A stretch of 64,000 bases of DNA from Spisula solida (Eukaryota; Mollusca; Bivalvia; Venerida; Mactridae). Below the pieces are notes generated by a model that did no database searches, had not been told where the DNA came from, and worked only from the letters and a program-made list of their open reading frames with translations. The position numbers and the translations under genes are program-made. Numbering within the stretch: position 1 is the stretch's first letter; each line of letters starts with the position of its first letter. This document shows, in pieces, positions 57,779 to 64,000 of the stretch. The DNA lies in NCBI GenBank assembly GCA_947247005.1, contig OX365955.1:35133822-35197821 (forward strand), in the 5' to 3' direction.

Positions 57779-60700
57779 CGCTTACCTGTATGTCCTCCAC
57801 ACTTCCTTACTTACTCTGTATGTCCTCCACACTCTCTTACTTACTCTGTATGTCCTCCACACTCTCTAACTTACTCTGTATGTCCTCCACACTCTCTAAC
57901 TTACTCTGTATGTCCTCCACACTCTCTAACTTACTCTGTATGTCCTCCACACTCTCTAACTTACTCTGTATGTCCTCCACACTCTCTTACTTACTCTGTA
58001 TGTCCTCCACACTCTCTAACTTACTCTGTATGTCCTCCACACTCTCTTACTTACTCTGTATGTCCTCCACACTCTCTTACTTACTCTGTATGTCCTCCAC
58101 ACTCTCTTACTTACTCTGTATATCCTCCACACTCTCTTACTTACTCTGTATGTCCTCCACACTCTCTTACTTACTCTGTATGTCCTCCACACTCTCTTAC
58201 TTACTCTGTATGTCCTCCACACTCTCTAACTTACTCTGTATGTCCTCCATTCTCTCTTACTTACTCTGTATGTCCTCCACACTCTCTTACTTACTCTGTA
58301 TGTCCTCCACACTCTCTTACTTACTCTGTATGTCCTCCACACTCTCTAACTTACTCTGTATGTCCTCCACACTCTCTTACTTACTCTGTATGTCCTCCAC
58401 ACACTCTAACTTACTCTGTATGTCCTCCACACTCTCTAACTTACTCTGTATGTCCTCCATTCTCTCTTACTTACTCTGTATGTCGTCCACACTCTCTTAC
58501 TTACTCTGTATGTCCTCCACACTCTCTAACTTACTCTGTATGTCCTCCACACTCTCTTACTTACTCTATATGTCCTCCAAACTCTCTTACTTACTCTGTA
58601 TGTCATCCACACTCTCTTACTTACTCTGTATGTCCTCCACACTCTCTAACTTACTCTGTATGTCCTCCACACTCTCTTACTTACGCTGTATGTCCTCCAT
58701 TCTCTCTTACTTACTCTGTATGTCTTCCACACTCTCTTACTTACTCTGTATGTCCTCCAAACTCTCTTACTTACTATGTATGTCCTCCACACTCTCTTAC
58801 TTACTCTGTATGTCCTCCACACTCTCTAACTTACTCTGTATCTCCTCCACACTATCTTACTTACTCTACTCTGTATGTCCTCCACACCTTCTAACTAACT
58901 CTGTATGTCCTCCACACTCTCTAACTTACTCTGTAGCTCCTCCACACTCTCTAACTTACTCTGTATGTGCTCCACACCATCTAACCTACTCTGTATGTGC
59001 TCCACACCCTCTAACTTACTCCGTATGTCCTACACACCCTCTAACTTACTCAGTATGTGCTCCACACTCTCTAACTTACTCTGTATGTGCTCGACACCCT
59101 CTAACTTACTCTGTATGTGCTCCACACCCTCTAACTTACTCTGTATGTCCTCCACACCCTCTAACTTACTCTGTATGTCCTCCACACTCTCTAACTTACT
59201 CTGTATCTCCTCCACACTCTCTAACTTACTCTGTATCTGCTCCACACTCTCTTACTTACTCTGTATGTGCTCCACACACTCTAACTTACTCTGTATGTCC
59301 TCCACACCCTCTAACTTACTCTGTATGTGCTCCACACTCTCTAACTTACTCTGTATGTGCTCCACACTCTCTTACTTACTCTGTATGTCCCCCCACCTCT
59401 TACTTACTCTGTATGTCCTCCATTCTCTATTACTTACTCTGTATGTCCTCCATACTCTCTAACTTACTCTGTATGTCCTCCATTCTCTCTTACTTACTCT
59501 GTATGTCCCCCACACTCTCTTATTTACTCTGTATGTCCCCCACACTCTCTAACTTACTCTGTATGTCCTCCACACTCTCTAACTTACTCTATATGTCCTG
59601 CACACTCTCTTACTCTACTCTGTATCTCCTCCACACTCTCTAACTTACTCTGTATGTCCTCCACACTCTCTTACTTACTCTGTATGTCCTCCACACTCTC
59701 TAACTTACTCTGTATGTCCTCCACACTCTCTAACTTACTCTGTATGTCCTCCACACTCTCTTACTTACTCTGTATGTCCTCCACACTCTCTAACTTACTC
59801 TGTATGTCCTCCACACTCTCTTACTTACTCTGTATGTCTTCCACACTCTCTTACTTACTCTGTATGTCCTCCACACTCTCTAACTTACTATGTATGCCCT
59901 CCATTCTCTCTTACTTACTCTGTATGTCCTCCAAACTCTCTTACTTACTCCGTATGTCCTCCAAACTCTCTTACTTACTCTGTATGTCCTCCACACCCTC
60001 TAACTTACTCTGTATGTGCTCCACACTCTCTTACTTACTCTGTATCTCCTCCACACCCTCTAACTTACTCTGTATGTCCTCCACACTCTCTTACTTACTC
60101 TGTATGTGCTCCACACACTCTAACTTACTCTGTATGTCCTCCACACCCTCTAACTTACTCTGTATGTGCTCCACACTCTCTAACTTACTCTGTATGTCCT
60201 CCACACTCTCTTACTCACTCTGTATGTCCTCCACACTCTCTTACTTTCTCTGCTCTGTATGTCCTCCACACTCTCTAACTTACTCTACTCTGTATGTCCT
60301 CCACACTCTCTAACTTACTCTGTATGTACTCCACACCACTCTCTAACTTACTCTGTATGTACTCCACACTCTCTAACCCTCTCTATATGTCCTCCAAACT
60401 CTTACTTACTCTGTATGTACTCCACACTCTCTTACTTACGCTGTATGTCCTCCACACTCTCTTACGTACTATGTATGTCCTCCACACTCTCTTACTTCCT
60501 CTATTTGTCCTCCAAACTCTTACTTACTCTATATGTCCTGCACACTCTCTTACTTACGCTGTATGTCCTCCACACTCTCTTACTTACTATGTATGTCCTC
60601 CACACTCTCTTACTTCCTCTATTTGTCCTCCAAACTCTCTTACTTACTCAGTATGTCCTCCACACTCTCTAACTTACTATGTATGTCCTCCACACTCTCT

Positions 60701-62134
60701 AACTTACTCTGTATGTCCTCCACACTCTCTAACTTACTCTGTATGTCCTCCACACTCTCTTACTTCCTCTATTTGTCCTCCAAACTCTCTTTCTTACTCA
60801 GTATGTCCTCCACACTCTCTAACTTACTATGTATGTCCTCCACACTCTCTAACTTACTCTGTTTGTCCTCCACACTCTCTTACTTACTCTGTATGTCCCC
60901 CCCCCACCTCTTACTTACTCTGTATGTCCTCCATTCTCTCTTACTTACTCTGTATGTCCTCCATACTCTCTAACTTACTCTGTATGTCCTCCACACTCTC
61001 TAACTTACTCTGTATGTCCTCCACACTCTTTAACTTACTCTGTATGTCCTCCACACTCTCTTACTTACTCTGTATGTCCCCCCACCTCTTACTTACTCTG
61101 TATGTCCTCCATTCTCTCTTACTTACTCTGTATGTCCTCCATACTCTCTAACTTACTCTGTATGTCCTCCATTCTCTCTTACTTACTCTGTATGTCCTCC
61201 ATACTCTCTAACTTACTCTGTATGTCCTCCATTCTCTCTAACTTACTCTGTATGTCCTCCATACTCTCTAACTTACTCTGTATGTCCTCCATTCTCTCTT
61301 ACTTACTCTGTATGTCCTCCATACTCTCCAACTTACTCTGTATGTCCTCCACACTCTCTAACTTACTCTGTATGTCCTCCACGCTCTTTAACTTACTCTG
61401 TATGTCCTCCAAACTCTCTTACTTACTCTGTATGTCCCCCACCTCTTACTTACTCTGTATGTCCTTCATTCTCTCTTACTTACTCTGTATGTCCTCCATA
61501 CTCTCTAACTTACTCTGTATGTCCTCCATTCTCTCTTACTTACTCTGTATGTCCTCCATACTCTCTAACTTACTCTGTATGTCCTCCATTCTCTCTTACT
61601 TACTCTGTATGTCCTCCACACTCTCTAACTTACTCTGTATGTCCTCCACACCTCTTACTTACTCTGTATGTCCTCCATTCTCTCTTACTTACTCTGTATG
61701 TCCTCCATACTCTCTAACTTACTGTGTATGTCCTCCATTCTCTCTTACTTACGCTGTGTGTCCTCCACACTCTTTAACTTACTCTGTATGTCCTCCACAC
61801 TCTCTTACTTACTCTGTATGTCCTCCACAATCTCTAACTTACTCTGTATGTCCTCCAAACTCTCTTACTTACTCTGTATGTCCTCCACAATCTCTAACTT
61901 ACTCTGTATGTCCTCCACACTCTCTTACTTACTATGTATGTCCTCCACAATCTCTAACTTACTCTGTATGTCCTCCAAACTCTCTTACTTACGCTGTATG
62001 TCCTCCAAACTCTCTTACTTACTCTGTATGTCCTCCACACTCTCTTACTTACTCTGTATGTCCTCAACACTCTCTAACTTACTCTGTATGTCCTCCACAC
62101 TCTCTTACTTACTCTGTATGTCCTCCATACTCTC
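57779..62134 (-). repeat. 30-bp minisatellite of an exon/splice-donor junction (~145 units)
   Basis: On the minus strand the unit is GTGGAGGACATACAGAGTAA followed by GTAAGAGAGT. Its upstream end merges with the last 22 nt of the ANKRD49 exon at 62113-62209, and the splice donor A|GTAAGT is part of nearly every unit. Two main variants differ in one base: AGTAAGTAAGAG (stop in the exon frame) and AGTAAGTTAGAG (open, SKLESVEDIQ per unit). Sub-blocks recur, such as CCCCACCTCTTAC at 59391, 60902, 61080 and 61438, and GTGCTCCACAC units at 58967-59380. The long plus-strand frames are artefacts. Confidence 0.95.
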
Positions 62135-62209
62135 CTCTTCTATGTCTTCCTCATCCATCTCCCAGTAACTTGGAAAGTTATTCGGGTCTCGCCTCTTGGC
62201 TTCAAATAT
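62113..62209 (-). CDS. ANKRD49: ANKRD49, upstream coding exon (not the first)
   Basis: Minus-strand exon of 97 nt: acceptor ATATATATTTTAG before 62209, donor CAGA|GTAAGTAAG after 62113. It encodes IFEAKRRDPNNFPSYWEM then a run of Glu/Asp and SMEDIQ. One base plus the AG of the next exon makes Lys, giving IQKDPGKKMLWAAE, as expected from the family. Together the three exons give 201 residues; the vertebrate protein is ~240, so an N-terminal exon should lie upstream, perhaps beyond the window. The last 22 nt of this exon are the founder of the 30-bp minisatellite. Confidence 0.85.
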
Positions 62210-62272
62210 CTAAAATATATATATATAGGTATACAGTCAAACTAATCAGTACACACAACCCATGGGAACTGC
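62210..62272. repeat. Short TA microsatellite at the intron end
   Basis: TATATATATATAGG (62216-62229) lies directly upstream (minus strand) of the acceptor and replaces a normal pyrimidine tract. Confidence 0.5.
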
Positions 62273-62830
62273 AAACAAGAGGATCATAGATCCTGGAGCG
62301 CTCACCTGCTAAACATGCCCCAAACTTTGAACTTGACCTTAAGGTCATCAAGATAAACATTTTGACTAAACTTGATGAAGGTTAAAGCAAAACTGAGGCC
62401 TCCAGAGTGTTAAGAAGGTTTTGCTATTATTTGACATATTGATCTAGTTTTTACCCACATGACCCAACTTCAAACCTGACCTTAAGGTTATCAAGATAAA
62501 CATTTTAACCAAAGTTGATGAAGATTAAAGCAAAAATATGGCCTCAAGAGTGTTAATAAGATTTTTCTATTATTTGACCAATTGACCTAGTTTTTGACCC
62601 CACATGAACCAACTTCAATCTTGAACTTTAGGTCATCAATATACACATTTTGACCAAACTTCTTGAAGATTGAAGCAAAAATGTGGCCTCCAGAGTGTTA
62701 ACAGATTTTCCTATTTTTTTACCTAGTTTTTGACACCGCATGACCCAACTTCAAACGTGACCTTAAGGTAATCAAGATAAACATTTTGACCAAAGTCGAT
62801 GAAGATTAAAGCATAAATATGGCCTCAAGG
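62273..62830 (+). mobile_element. Family B element, 3' end missing
   Basis: Opens ACAAGAGGATCATAGATCC, CGCTCACCTGC. Core units contain TTGACCTTAAGGTCATCAAG (62333-62352) and CAGAGTGTTAA. It fades after GGCCTCAAGGTAATAAACC without tract or hairpin. Confidence 0.6.
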
Positions 62831-64000
62831 TAATAAACCACTAAATGCATACGCGACCCAAAATCGGATACACTCAAATAGTCCTGACAGAAACTTCTGT
62901 TTGCCTGGAATTGGTGATATGCCTTGACAAAAATGAAACTAGAATCATCTTATTGAGTTAAAAGGTATTGTATACATGTAGTTGAATGAGTGAATGTGTT
63001 TCATCTTGAATATTTTGAGATTTTGGCATATTTGACAAAGCGAAAGTAGAGTGGGGTAAAACCCACATTGGATCGGTTCGCGCGTCTGTAAAAATTTGTC
63101 TACTGCCTTTGACGAACAAAATCTTACTTATTTTAAACAAGACCCCCTGTTTATTGGTCTTATTTTGTAGCTGCAACATACTGCTTTTCAATGATATAGG
63201 TCTGTGAACTGGCCATAGACTTTAAGGTTCACTCTAATGGGCGAAAATGTGTATTTTTCTTCAGTGAATTAAATACACTTTTGGCATAAAAACACATTAG
63301 TCTCATATATCAATTTGTAGCTTAAAGTTCAAATAATCTATATCAATGAGTGTTTTTGTTATATTTACTTGTTATAAACAATGTATTTATAAAAAGTTAA
63401 TTACAAAATAGGTAACATTTTTCAAAATGTCAGTCTCATTTATTGGGTAACAAAATGCTAGAAAAATTAGAAATTGTGGTTGTCAAATATTTGATCAAGG
63501 TCATGCCTGCCTATTTATTTAAATAAAAGCAGTCAAAATACATTGATTTTGGACAATAAAATACATCAACATGAATTAAAATATATCACATGTGTATGTG
63601 TGAAGGCCTACTTTTAATAAATCCTAAATAGTTTAGGGTACGGTGGGCCTGACGGACCAGATAGTTGTTGGTTTGTCAATAACCGATTTTATCGGGTCTA
63701 TGAGACTTAAAACTTGATTATTTGCACAAGTTTTAAGTTACCTAGAAAGAACTGAAACAGGTTTATGGAAAAATAATTAAAGCTTTAGTATTTCTTTCAA
63801 TTATACACATATTTAGTTAGATATTCCTTTCCATTGTATTTTATTTGTTTATATACCAAAGAAATTGCTACTTTATCTTTAGTCGTACTGGTCACTGATA
63901 ACGTTTGTTCCGTCCGTTAGCCCGTTTCTTTTAACATGAAGAAAATGCTGTATTTGGTCAGTTTGTGTGTTAAAATGGTTAAATATTACTCAAAAAACTA
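62831..64000. other. No gene recognised
   Basis: AT-rich DNA upstream of ANKRD49 on its strand. A minus frame at 62958-63191 is open but has no recognisable motif, and no exon encoding the expected N-terminal ~40 residues could be identified. Confidence 0.35.

Noticed and set aside
57731..62289. Plus-strand frames of up to 617 codons (VCPPHSLTYS / MSSTLSYLL repeats)
   Set aside because: They follow the 30-bp unit in more than one frame and lie antisense to ANKRD49. The unit length divisible by three makes stops rare, so openness is not evidence.

Overview
The window reads as nuclear DNA of an animal, most likely a heterodont bivalve mollusc. It has spliced exons of an animal ankyrin-repeat gene (ANKRD49), low gene density, an AT-rich background, and interspersed repeat families of the type I associate with clam and mussel genomes, with ends like ACAAGAGGGCC...CTCACCTG and GACAGGTGAGCTAAAA. 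There are no bacterial-type operons, and long open frames starting at GTG or TTG are not real starts here. The species call is inference.

Layout. 1-5.8 kb: the 3' part of an OTU-protease ORF, then a broken non-LTR retrotransposon (endonuclease plus reverse transcriptase). 5.8-10.4 kb: a mariner-like MITE, a perfect hairpin, an old repeat split by a tRNA-derived SINE, and a 115-bp satellite with a five-monomer higher-order repeat. 10.6-13.5 kb: a minus-strand, frameshifted, multi-exon transposase-like gene whose intron holds a TGACCT-rich element. 13.5-21.6 kb: MITEs and unannotated DNA. 21.7-26.9 kb: a 5.25-kb octamer array (CA-rich on this strand). 27.5-38.2 kb: a nest of transposons: a 0.9-kb mariner-like element, a 5.3-kb TIR element containing a dead Tc1 fragment, and a minus-strand LINE split by a 1.3-kb mariner-like element and a 2-kb foldback element. 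39.6-62.8 kb: intronic repeats of the minus-strand ANKRD49 gene, whose three visible exons lie at 62.1, 56.1 and 43.5 kb.

The most unusual structure is in ANKRD49. The 3' end of the exon at 62.1 kb, together with its 5' splice site, has expanded into a 4.35-kb, 30-bp minisatellite (57,779-62,134) of about 145 units. Most units carry a copy of the splice donor (GTAAGT). One common unit variant is open in the exon's frame; the other puts a stop just after the donor. The second highlight is a foldback element (35,837-37,830) with unequal tandem-repeat arms and a CRE/YY1-like centre. It is flanked by a 6-bp duplication, and removing it restores the host LINE reading frame.

Apart from ANKRD49 I see no intact host gene. 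Everything else recognisable is of mobile-element origin, mostly decayed.
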